Assembly (NCBI GenBank): GCA_944326945.1
Contig: CALVFY010000026.1
Coordinates: 1 to 37,104 of the forward strand
Direction of reading: 5' to 3'
Source: an uncultured Rikenellaceae bacterium
Lineage (GTDB): Bacteria > Bacteroidota > Bacteroidia > Bacteroidales > Rikenellaceae
Length of the DNA: 37,104 bases
The first letter of the stretch is position 1, and every line of letters starts with the position of its first letter. The position numbers and the translations under genes were made by a program. The notes under the pieces were generated by a model that saw nothing but the letters and a program-made list of their open reading frames with translations, had not been told where the DNA came from and made no database searches. Of the stretch, positions 15,372 to 23,519 are shown piece by piece.

Positions 15372-18350
15372 TTAAAAGTTCAGATTGACTCCGAAAAGAT
15401 AGGTGACCGGACGCGGATAGAGTGTGCCGTCGTAACCGCCGAATACCTCCGGATCGATTCCCTTATAGCCTGTGAAGACAAAAGGATTCTGTACCGTGGC
15501 ATAGATGCGGCCGCTGAGCGGAAACCAATTCGATTTACGGAATGACCATCCCAATACAATGTTGTCGATGCGGAAGAACGAGGCATCCTGGACATAGTAG
15601 TCCGAGAGAGGCTGGGCAATCTGAAAATTGGTGTCGAATGCGCTTTTCACCCGATTGGAGAGGGTTTCGCTTACATAGACCGAGGTGGGACTCAGACCGG
15701 CTCCGTTGGCTGCTACGGCATTGTAGTTGTAGTTGCCGAGACTGCCGTGGCCTGCAATGGCAAAATCCCACGATTTCCAGGTCAGTTTCGTGTTTATGCC
15801 GAAAGTCCAGTCGGCCGCGGCTTTTTTGTAGGGTCGCAGATCTTCGGCACTGATTCTCCCGTCATTGTTTTGATCCTTATAGAGTCCTTCGATCGGTTTG
15901 CCTTGTTCGTCGTAGATCTGTTCGTAGACGTAATACATGTTCGAGGCATAACCTACCATATTGACCATTACACTGCTTTGAAGTCGGGTTTCCCGATCGT
16001 CTCCGTCGGTCAGTTTGGTGATTTTATTCTGGTTCCAGGCCGCATTGAATCCCATTTCCCACTGCAGATCCCGTTTGTTGAGGATGAGGCCGTTTATGCC
16101 GAATTCCACACCTTTGTTTTCGAGACTTCCGATGTTGGTGGCGACGAACTCCTTAAAATTGGTTCCGGCTGTCGTTTTGGTTTGGAGATTGATAAGATCT
16201 TCCGTCCGACGGTGGTAGAAATCGAAAGTACCTTCGATACGATTGTTCAGGAATCCGAAGTCGAGACCGATGTTTTTCGTGATGGTCGATTCCCATTTCA
16301 GATCCGGATTGTAGGATTCCGGGCGAAGGAGGGCTACCCAAATCGGTTCACCGTTATTGAATCCTCTCAGGTATCCTACCTCCGTACCGGTCGAGTGGAG
16401 ATAGGCTCTCAGATGACCGTAATCGATGTTGATCTCCTGTTGTCCGGTGATTCCCCATCCGAGCCGGAGTTTCAGATCGCTCACTACATTCGAGTTTCTC
16501 AGGAAACTCTCTTCAGAGATTCGCCATGCCACTGCTACCGAAGGGAAGAGCGACCAGCGATTTGCCTTGGCAAAGCGCGAGGATCCATCACGGCGTAGAG
16601 TGGCTGTCAGAAGATAACGATTTTTGACATTGTAGTTGAGCCGGCCGAAGAATGAGATCAGATAGTGTTCGTTTTCGTAGCTGGTGTCTTCGATCAGACG
16701 CGGGTCGCCATACTCGTCGAAATCTTTGAGACGATGACCGATACTGCTTCCCTCTCGCCAATAGCGTTGCCATTCGTAACCGGCCATCAGGTCGATATGG
16801 CTGTCGAGAAAACCGAGATTTTTCTCGTATTTCGCATAGGCTGTGAGCGATGAATTACGGATACGTTGATCCCAGTTGAATTCACCGCCTCCATAGGTGT
16901 AGTCCGAGGGGATGAATTCGTCGTAGTATCTGAATCCATCGCTGTTCGAGGCATCGAGACTGAGGTTGAGATTCAGGCGCAGATCGGGCCAGAAATGGAG
17001 TTTGTAGTCGAATTGGGCATTACCTTTGAAATTGTAGGCGTGAGCTTTGTCTTGGAACATTTCAAGCATCGACAGCGGGTTTTTGGTGGCCACCTGAATG
17101 ATTTTATGGTCTTCTCCGACCCAGGTGAAATAGCCGCCATAAGGACTGTCCTTGTCATAGACCGGTTGTGAAGGATCCATGGACACGGCTGCTCCGATGG
17201 CATCCCAGTTGGCGAACCGGTTTTTGACATACATGAAGTGTCCGTTGAGGGTGATGTTCAGATGGTCGTCAAAGAGTTTCGGAGTGAGCGAGAAACTGCC
17301 CGTATAACGTTCCGTGCGTGAGGTTTTGAGAATACCGTCGAGATCGGTCATTCCGAAAGAGACTCGATAGGGCATCCAGTCTCCGGCCGAGCCATAGACA
17401 CTCAGATTGTGTTCGGTGTTGACGGTTGTTTGGAAGATTACATCCTGCCAATCGGTGTTTACGAGGCCTTGACGTTCTTTCATCTGGTCGTAGATCGGCA
17501 GATCGGAATAAGATTCCTTGAGAAAAACACGGAATTCATCACCGCTCATTACGTCTACCTTCTTTTTGAGTGTGCCGATGGAGAGATTCCCGTCGTAGGT
17601 GATCCGGAATTTGCCTGGAGTTCCTTTTTTCGTGGTGATGAGGATCACTCCGTTCGAAGCACGTGATCCGTAGATGGCTGTGGCCGAGGCATCTTTCAGT
17701 ACGGTGAACGACTCTACGTCTGAAGGATTGAGGGTGCTGAGGATATTACCCACGCCGTTGATCTCCTGATTGTCGATATAGACTCCGTCCAGGATAATGA
17801 GCGGTTCGTTGTTGGCCGAGAGCGACGAGCCTCCTCGGATACGAATATAGGAGTGACTGCTGGGAGCTCCTCCCTGGTCGATGATCGAAACACCGGCCAC
17901 CTTACCCACCAATAGATCTTGTGCATTGGGAGTGAATCCACGGACGGCGTCGTCGATCTTCACACTGGCCAGGGAGCCGGTGACATCCTGACGGCGCATT
18001 TGTCCGTAGCCGACCACTACGACCTGTTCTAAGGTTTTGTTCTCTTCGAGGACGACGACCAGTTCTGTCTGGCCTTTAAATGCGATTTGTCGAGTGACCT
18101 GCATATAAGAGAATACCAATGTATCACCGACGGTAACGTTCGGTAGTGAAAACCGTCCGTCGATATCGGTCGAAACTCCATTCGAAGTGCCTTTGACGTA
18201 GACGGCTGCGCCGACAAGCGGTTCCTTGTTTTCGTTCTGTACCACTCCTTTGGCAGTGTTGGGTTGGGCTGCCAGAGCGCTCTGGTACAGAAGTGAAAGA
18301 ACCACTACGAAAATAGACGCGATCTTCATAACGTTCAATTTTTTTCTCAT
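15372..18350 (-). CDS. susC: SusC-family TonB-dependent outer-membrane transporter
   Basis: A 992-residue protein of usual SusC length. After the signal peptide (cleavage near ALAAQ, residue 28) come a carboxypeptidase-regulatory-like beta-domain (about 32-102), a TonB-box region with VVVVGYG (110-116), the plug domain (about 125-245, with IRIRGGSSL and LKDASATAIYGSRASNG) and a 22-strand barrel ending in the aromatic terminus FGVNLNF. It imports oligosaccharides into the periplasm using TonB energy, together with SusD. It lies 39 bases downstream of the GH92 gene and is probably co-transcribed with it. Confidence 0.97.
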   Translation of the reverse strand: MRKKLNVMKIASIFVVVLSLLYQSALAAQPNTAKGVVQNENKEPLVGAAVYVKGTSNGVSTDIDGRFSLPNVTVGDTLVFSYMQVTRQIAFKGQTELVVVLEENKTLEQVVVVGYGQMRRQDVTGSLASVKIDDAVRGFTPNAQDLLVGKVAGVSIIDQGGAPSSHSYIRIRGGSSLSANNEPLIILDGVYIDNQEINGVGNILSTLNPSDVESFTVLKDASATAIYGSRASNGVILITTKKGTPGKFRITYDGNLSIGTLKKKVDVMSGDEFRVFLKESYSDLPIYDQMKERQGLVNTDWQDVIFQTTVNTEHNLSVYGSAGDWMPYRVSFGMTDLDGILKTSRTERYTGSFSLTPKLFDDHLNITLNGHFMYVKNRFANWDAIGAAVSMDPSQPVYDKDSPYGGYFTWVGEDHKIIQVATKNPLSMLEMFQDKAHAYNFKGNAQFDYKLHFWPDLRLNLNLSLDASNSDGFRYYDEFIPSDYTYGGGEFNWDQRIRNSSLTAYAKYEKNLGFLDSHIDLMAGYEWQRYWREGSSIGHRLKDFDEYGDPRLIEDTSYENEHYLISFFGRLNYNVKNRYLLTATLRRDGSSRFAKANRWSLFPSVAVAWRISEESFLRNSNVVSDLKLRLGWGITGQQEINIDYGHLRAYLHSTGTEVGYLRGFNNGEPIWVALLRPESYNPDLKWESTITKNIGLDFGFLNNRIEGTFDFYHRRTEDLINLQTKTTAGTNFKEFVATNIGSLENKGVEFGINGLILNKRDLQWEMGFNAAWNQNKITKLTDGDDRETRLQSSVMVNMVGYASNMYYVYEQIYDEQGKPIEGLYKDQNNDGRISAEDLRPYKKAAADWTFGINTKLTWKSWDFAIAGHGSLGNYNYNAVAANGAGLSPTSVYVSETLSNRVKSAFDTNFQIAQPLSDYYVQDASFFRIDNIVLGWSFRKSNWFPLSGRIYATVQNPFVFTGYKGIDPEVFGGYDGTLYPRPVTYLFGVNLNF

Positions 18351-18389
18351 TGGGTTCTGGTTTTTATTTATCGTTCATGAGTTGCTTCA

Positions 18390-20696
18390 TTAGTGATCGG
18401 AAAGGGGGCTGCTGAATGAGGAAGGACGGGCTGTCTCTGAAGTGCCTCGCGAGGACTCCGGTTGGTCGGTCATCGAGAAGTCGAGTCGGCCTCCCTGCTG
18501 TAAAATGGTGTGAGTCAGGTAGTTTTTGTCATAAGGACGACCGTTGACCGAGAGACTCTTGACATAGACGTTTTGTTCGGAATTGTTCGGAGCATGAATA
18601 GACAGTTTTTTACCGTTTGCCAGCGTGATTGTCATTTGTCTGAAAAGCGGTGATCCGAGTGCATACTCCCCGTTTACGGGGCATACGGGATAGAATCCCA
18701 TGGCCGAAAGAACATACCACGCCGAGGTTTGACCGTTGTCTTCGTCGCCGCAGTAACCGTCCGGGGTGGGACGGTAGAGACGTTTCATTGCCTCCCGAAC
18801 CCAGTATTGTGTTTTCCAGGGTTGACCGACCCAGTCGTACAGATAGATCATGTGTTGGATGGGCTGATTGCCATGGGCGTATTGGCCGAAATTGACCACT
18901 TGCATCTCCCGTATTTCATGGATAACGGTGCCATAAGAGCCCTCATCGAACAGGGGAGGCATCACGAAAACCGAATCGAGCATGCGAGTCATCTCTTTTT
19001 GTCCGCCCATCAGATTCATCAATCCGATCGGGTCGTGGAAGACACTCCAGGAGTAGTGCCAACTGTTGCCTTCGGTGAAGGCTCCGCCCCATGTGAGAGG
19101 ATTGAAATCGCTTTGGAAGTTGCCTTTCGAATCCCGGCCGGCCATTAGTTTGTATTTCGGGTGGAAAAGATGCTGGTAGTTCAGGGCCCGTTTGGAAAAG
19201 ATGTTCCGAATTTCGGGACTTTTATTCATGTATTCGGCCAGTCGCAGAATACAATAATCATCATAGGCATATTCCAGAGTCCGGGCGGCGCTCTCTTTGA
19301 CTCCGATATCGGTGGGCACATAACCCAGACGGTCGTAATGGTCGATACCGGCTCTGCCGACCGAAGAGATGGACGGATGGGCGTGATAGGCGTTTTTGTA
19401 GACTGCCTCCCAGAGTATGTCCAAATTCTCTTTCACTCCGTTAAGCAAAATGGCCGAGGCTACGATCGAGGCTGAGTTGGAGCCTACCATACAATCCACA
19501 TGACCTGGAGAAACCCATTCGGGCAGCCATCCGCTTTCCCGGTAGGTGTTGGCCAAACCCTCTAAAAAATGTTGGCTGAACTCCGGATAGAAGAGATTGA
19601 AAAAGGGGTGCACGGCTCGGAAAGTGTCCCAGAATCCGTTGTCGGTGTACATTCTTCCGGGGAGTATTTTCCCGTTGAACGGACTGTAATGCATGATTTT
19701 CCCGTTTGCATCGTACTCGTGCAGTTCGCGGGGATAGAGTAGCATGCGATAGAGGGACGAATAAAAGGTACACAGCCGGTCGAAATCTTCTGCAGTATTG
19801 TCTTCCACGGCAAATCGTGAAAGATGGTTGTTCCACTCCTGGTGACCCTCTTGACGGAGTTGATCGAACTCTTTGTCTCCGATTTCCCGGGCCAGATTAA
19901 GTTCGGCCTGTTCGAAACTGATGAAAGAAGTGGCTATACGGACGGTTATCTGTTCTGCTTGTTGTGTCGAAAAGGTGATTACGGCGCCTCCGCGAGAGGT
20001 GTTTGTCGATTCTTTGCCTTCGATAAAACCTCCGTCGTGCCATAGGGTTGTTTGGGTAAAAGGTTTGTCAAACAGAATGACGAAATAGTTTTTGAAGTTA
20101 TCGGGTTTGCGTTGGGGGGCGAACCCATAGGTGTCGGTGGTGTAGCCGATGATTTTTTGTTGTTCGGGAATAATCTTCACATAAGACTTCCCGGCAAAAG
20201 CATCCACCACTACATTCGAACTGTCGCTGGAGGGGAAGGTAAATCGCATTATACATCCTCTCTGAGAGGGACTCATTTCTGCCTTTACATCATAATCGGC
20301 CAGATATACTCCATAATAGGAGGGTTCGATCTGTTCTGCTTTGTGCGAGAACCAACTGCCACGTTCATTTTCCAGAAAGACCCGTTTCCCGACTGTCGGC
20401 ATCAAAGAGACCATTCCATAGTCACCTGCCCAAGGACTGGGTTGGTGGGTCTGTTTTAAGGCTACGATATGGGTGTCGGTATAGGAATACTGCCATCGGT
20501 CGCCATTGAGATCGGTCTGGGGGGTCCAGTGGTTCATACCCCAGGGCCGGGCAATACAAGGATAGAGATTGCCGTTAGAGAGTCCCGGATCGTTCAGCGA
20601 ACCGATGATGGGTTTTACATAATGGACATAATCTTTTTGAGCGAAAAGGGGGAGGCTGCCCAGAAGGATCAGCATCGAACATAGAAATTTCTTCAT
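18390..20696 (-). CDS. GH92 family glycosidase (putative alpha-mannosidase), periplasmic
   Basis: A 768-residue protein with a Sec signal (about 1-19, LPLFAQ). It carries the GH92 hallmarks: GSLNDPGLSNGNLYPCIARP at 32-51, TEGNSWHYSW (541-550), whose Glu542 matches the catalytic acid position, and GDEDNGQTSAWYVLSAMGFYP (650-670), the calcium-site and catalytic-base region. Characterised GH92 enzymes are calcium-dependent exo-alpha-mannosidases that invert configuration. The C-terminal tail of about 20 residues is Ser-rich and low in complexity. It is the first gene of the Sus-like operon, which is odd for an alpha-glucan system; either the target contains mannose or the enzyme has another specificity. 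Confidence 0.9.
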   Translation of the reverse strand: MKKFLCSMLILLGSLPLFAQKDYVHYVKPIIGSLNDPGLSNGNLYPCIARPWGMNHWTPQTDLNGDRWQYSYTDTHIVALKQTHQPSPWAGDYGMVSLMPTVGKRVFLENERGSWFSHKAEQIEPSYYGVYLADYDVKAEMSPSQRGCIMRFTFPSSDSSNVVVDAFAGKSYVKIIPEQQKIIGYTTDTYGFAPQRKPDNFKNYFVILFDKPFTQTTLWHDGGFIEGKESTNTSRGGAVITFSTQQAEQITVRIATSFISFEQAELNLAREIGDKEFDQLRQEGHQEWNNHLSRFAVEDNTAEDFDRLCTFYSSLYRMLLYPRELHEYDANGKIMHYSPFNGKILPGRMYTDNGFWDTFRAVHPFFNLFYPEFSQHFLEGLANTYRESGWLPEWVSPGHVDCMVGSNSASIVASAILLNGVKENLDILWEAVYKNAYHAHPSISSVGRAGIDHYDRLGYVPTDIGVKESAARTLEYAYDDYCILRLAEYMNKSPEIRNIFSKRALNYQHLFHPKYKLMAGRDSKGNFQSDFNPLTWGGAFTEGNSWHYSWSVFHDPIGLMNLMGGQKEMTRMLDSVFVMPPLFDEGSYGTVIHEIREMQVVNFGQYAHGNQPIQHMIYLYDWVGQPWKTQYWVREAMKRLYRPTPDGYCGDEDNGQTSAWYVLSAMGFYPVCPVNGEYALGSPLFRQMTITLANGKKLSIHAPNNSEQNVYVKSLSVNGRPYDKNYLTHTILQQGGRLDFSMTDQPESSRGTSETARPSSFSSPLSDH

Positions 20697-20891
20697 AGTT
20701 CCGTCGCGTAGTTTAATAGGTAAGTATCGAAGCTTGTTACGAAGCTATGCGAAATCTGATTTTCGGAGATGCCGAAGTAAATATGAAGTAAAAAATAACC
20801 GGAATATTGTTTGTTATATTATTGTAGATTAATTGTTTATGCAGCGAAGGCATTTCGATTGAAGTAAAAAACAATCTTTCGAGAACAGGCC
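20697..20891 (-). promoter_or_regulatory. Leader and probable promoter region of the Sus-like operon
   Basis: This 195-bp gap between the SusR-like gene and GH92 must hold the operon promoter if the operon is SusR-controlled. I see no good TAnnTTTG box on the minus strand; the closest are TAGCTTCG (20741-20748) and TACTTCGG (20772-20779), both imperfect and lacking a -33 box. A weak core is normal for an activator-dependent promoter. A 7-base direct repeat CGAAGCT at 20728-20734 and 20740-20746 (12-bp period) is the most noticeable element. Its role is unknown. Confidence 0.4.
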
Positions 20892-20903
20892 TTAAAAGTT
20901 CTC
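20866..20903 (-). terminator. Weak candidate terminator after the SusR-like gene
   Basis: Read on the minus strand, GAGAAC (20903-20898, inside the last codons) and GTTCTC (20886-20881) form a 6-bp stem with an 11-base loop. A run of six T follows at 20871-20866, nine bases after the stem. The stem is short and the T-run is displaced, so this is only suggestive. Confidence 0.25.
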
Positions 20904-22598
20904 TGAACCGATCTGTTTGACGCGCTCTTCGAAATCTTCGTTTGAATTCAGAGCCTTGGATTTGACTTTGCTACGGTAGTTGTAGACTGTGCGTGAGGTG
21001 TAGTTCAGAAATGTCGCGATTTTGTTTGTGTCTTTGATACCCAGTCGGATCAGTGCAAAAACTCGTAATTCATGGTTCAACGATCCATCTTCATGTTCCG
21101 GATACCGTTCATCTTCGCGTAATAGTTTGTTGAATTCCTCTACGAATGTGGGATAAATATTGAGAAATGCTCGGTCGAAATTGGTATATAATTCCCGAAG
21201 TTCTTGGGGAGAACCTTCGGTGTTGGAGGTGAGTCGCAGCAAATCGGCACTTTGACCCGCCCGGATTTTTCGGTTGACCGTCACTTTGAAGGCTCGTAAT
21301 TTTTCGATGTATTCTGTACAGATATCCAGAAAGTTCCCTATAAATAATTCCTTAATGTGATTGGCTTCTGCCAGATATGCATTGGTCTCCTGTTGACGCC
21401 GATTGGCATTTTGCAGGATCGTGTTCAGGTTTTTCAATCGAGAATTGGCATTTTCGATGAATTTATTGGCCCTTGACAGACGTTTCATCTGCATGGCTAC
21501 CAGTAGGATGGTCACAAGTAAAATGATGGATAAAACGCTGATCAGGACCAACATCATTCTAAGTTTGTGTTGCTGGTCAATACGATCCAATTCGTAAGCT
21601 TTGTCGATGATGGGGAGAACTTGTGAGGTTTGAATATTACGTAGCCGGGCATTGTAGAAATTGGCATCATCGAGGCTCTTTTTTACGTAACGGTTGGCTC
21701 GTTGGAGGTCACCTTCCTGAAACAGTAGGACTGCCAGAGCTCTTAATGAAATATTCTCTTTGATACAGGATTTGACGTCTGCAATAGCGGAGATTGCCAG
21801 ATACTCTTTCTGTTTTTCATACTCTCCTTTTTCTCCATAGATGTGAGAGAGGAGAGAGGCTAAAGAGGCCATTTCCTTGGAGCTGTCAGACACGTTGGGC
21901 AGAAACTGTGTTAATATTTTTTCAGCGCTGTCGAGTTGGGTGTGGGCAATATAACGGTGACCCGAGTAGATGACATAGTCAAAAGTGGAGTGATCTACTA
22001 TTCGTAACAACGAGTCCTGATAAAGGGTCCGGTTTCGGAGTAGTGGGTCCAGATTATGGCCGTCCTGGTATTCGATTTGGTAGATGTAACACTCTATGTG
22101 AGTTTTGTAGTATTCGGATAGTTGGCTTTTTGTCAGAGTGTTGTGTCTTATTGAATTCAGAATGTCGATAGCTTCGGAAAACATACCCGCTTTGGCTTCG
22201 TTGCGGGCCCACTGGATTTTCCCGTCATTAACCCAGTGTTCATTGCCTAATTCATTGGCAATGGCGATGGAGCGACGAGAGTAGCTGACAGCCGAATCGC
22301 ATTTGTAAGTTTCGTATTCGTGAGCCAGGTTCAGGCAGATGAAACATTGGGTTTCGAGAGATAATTCAGGTTCGGAAAGTTGTTTTTTGAGCTTGTCGAG
22401 ATAGGCTTCTTTTGGGGAGATATATTCTTTTTCGTTTTTAATGGCATTGTCCAATTCGGAAAGCAATGTGTTGAGATTTCCGGCCAAAGAACTACCTGCC
22501 CATGACAGGAGGCTTGTTAAAATGAGAAAAAATCGCAACAGGCCGAGACTGGAGGATGCCTTGGTGATCCTATCGTGTGGTAAATATAGACGGAACAT
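20892..22598 (-). CDS. SusR-like membrane-spanning transcriptional regulator
   Basis: A 568-residue protein. An N-terminal signal or anchor (about 18-40) leads to a periplasmic TPR-like helical domain (about 41-340). A single transmembrane helix follows (about 347-369, MLVLISVLSIILLVTILLV), then a cytoplasmic coiled coil (373-415) and a C-terminal region ending in a LuxR-like helix-turn-helix (IRLGIKDTNKIATFLNYTSRTVYNYRSKVK, about 513-542). This is the architecture of Bacteroides SusR and the DUF6377-type proteins beside Sus-like loci. It probably senses a periplasmic oligosaccharide and activates the operon starting at GH92. The start at 22598 is preferred because a promoter lies between it and the upstream in-frame start at 22676. 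Confidence 0.88.
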   Translation of the reverse strand: MFRLYLPHDRITKASSSLGLLRFFLILTSLLSWAGSSLAGNLNTLLSELDNAIKNEKEYISPKEAYLDKLKKQLSEPELSLETQCFICLNLAHEYETYKCDSAVSYSRRSIAIANELGNEHWVNDGKIQWARNEAKAGMFSEAIDILNSIRHNTLTKSQLSEYYKTHIECYIYQIEYQDGHNLDPLLRNRTLYQDSLLRIVDHSTFDYVIYSGHRYIAHTQLDSAEKILTQFLPNVSDSSKEMASLASLLSHIYGEKGEYEKQKEYLAISAIADVKSCIKENISLRALAVLLFQEGDLQRANRYVKKSLDDANFYNARLRNIQTSQVLPIIDKAYELDRIDQQHKLRMMLVLISVLSIILLVTILLVAMQMKRLSRANKFIENANSRLKNLNTILQNANRRQQETNAYLAEANHIKELFIGNFLDICTEYIEKLRAFKVTVNRKIRAGQSADLLRLTSNTEGSPQELRELYTNFDRAFLNIYPTFVEEFNKLLREDERYPEHEDGSLNHELRVFALIRLGIKDTNKIATFLNYTSRTVYNYRSKVKSKALNSNEDFEERVKQIGSENF

Positions 22599-22615
22599 GG
22601 AAATTCTCTTTCCAA

Positions 22616-22646
22616 CAAAGATAAAATAATTTATTTTAAATATAAA
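22616..22646 (-). promoter_or_regulatory. Promoter of the SusR-like gene
   Basis: On the minus strand an exact -7 box TATCTTTG (22623-22616) is preceded by TTTA (22646-22643) at exactly 19 bases. The predicted transcript begins about 10 bases before the ATG at 22598, so it excludes the upstream start at 22676 and gives the regulator a promoter independent of its target operon. Confidence 0.7.
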
Positions 22647-22707
22647 TCTATAATGGGTGAAATCGGTCTTTTGCAATTACGGAAAAGTATTTCGAGGTGG
22701 AATCTTA

Positions 22708-23349
22708 TTATTTGATAATCAGGTATTTTGTTTGAATTTTCGGAACATAATGGATGCCGTTTTCCCGATAGTACAAGAGAGAATCGTCGGGAGTGACGGG
22801 AACAAGTTCGATTTTTTCGATACCCTTGCCGATGGCCAGAATCAGAAGAGGGGTGCATTCCAAACGAAATGCTTGTTCGATTTGTGCTCTGTCGAAAGCT
22901 CCTATGCAGATTCCATTCAGACCAATTTCGACAGCCTGTAACAGCATGCTCTGGGCAGAAATCCCCAGGTCAATATCGACATACCGGCTTTCGGGTACTG
23001 TTGAACAGATGATTATAAAGGCATTAGGCTCTGTGCAGGGAAAGGGAAGATGAAGTTCCGGCAGGGCACCTCCGAGGTGGATATGTGGTAATATTTTGGA
23101 GGCCTCGTCTGAAAGGACAGGTCTGAACCGTAGGACTTGTTGGTTCCTTGCAGAGGGGATCTTTGTGTTGACATCAATGATGCGTTGCAGTTGGTCTTCC
23201 CGCACGATGAATTGGGGGTCGTACCCGCGAACACTACGGTTTTTCAGCAATAATTTATTCAAGTTCATCGAAGGGCGGCGAGTGGTCCGATCCGATGCTG
23301 ACCGTGCCAAATATTCCTCCATTTTCCTGCCCAAATAATTGTCTGCCAT
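22708..23349 (-). CDS. Nitroreductase-family flavoprotein
   Basis: A 213-residue protein of the NfnB/NfsA-like FMN-dependent family. It shows the FMN-phosphate motif KNRSVRGYD (about 36-44), IPSARNQQVLRF (64-75), and DIDLGISAQSMLLQAVEIGLNGICIG, the usual helix at the dimer interface. No signal peptide is seen, so it is cytoplasmic. It is flanked by the strong terminator upstream and the SusR-like promoter downstream, so it is probably transcribed alone. The first 27 residues precede the conserved part; ATG at 23268 is an alternative start. The physiological substrate is unknown and no link to glycan use is evident. Confidence 0.85.
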   Translation of the reverse strand: MADNYLGRKMEEYLARSASDRTTRRPSMNLNKLLLKNRSVRGYDPQFIVREDQLQRIIDVNTKIPSARNQQVLRFRPVLSDEASKILPHIHLGGALPELHLPFPCTEPNAFIIICSTVPESRYVDIDLGISAQSMLLQAVEIGLNGICIGAFDRAQIEQAFRLECTPLLILAIGKGIEKIELVPVTPDDSLLYYRENGIHYVPKIQTKYLIIK

Positions 23350-23368
23350 GATCGTTAGAGATATTGAG

Positions 23369-23399
23369 TAAAGATAAAGGATCTGTTTTTAGATACAAT
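23369..23399 (-). promoter_or_regulatory. Candidate promoter of the nitroreductase gene
   Basis: On the minus strand TATCTTTA (23376-23369; one mismatch to TAnnTTTG) is preceded by ATTG (23399-23396; one mismatch to TTTG) at 19 bases. The expected start of transcription is about 13 bases before the ATG at 23349. It lies just downstream of the terminator at 23452-23503. Confidence 0.5.
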
Positions 23400-23451
23400 G
23401 ATCGGTATTTTTTTCGATTTTGGGCAGGTGAAAGTTATGTAATTTTACTCG

Positions 23452-23503
23452 TTTTCATAAAAAAGACAAGCCTAACAGGTCAGGCTTGTCTTTTTTATGA
23501 AAA
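23452..23503 (-). terminator. Strong rho-independent terminator of the GH/sulfatase operon
   Basis: Two perfectly complementary 22-base arms (23452-23473 and 23482-23503) enclose an 8-base loop. The GC-containing core is GACAAGCCT pairing with AGGCTTGTC, and both flanks contain six-base A or T runs, so it would work in either direction. It begins 16 bases after the stop codon of the CE7-type esterase, marking the end of the six-gene operon that starts at 35098. Confidence 0.9.
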
Positions 23504-23519
23504 GTTGTTTGAAATATGT

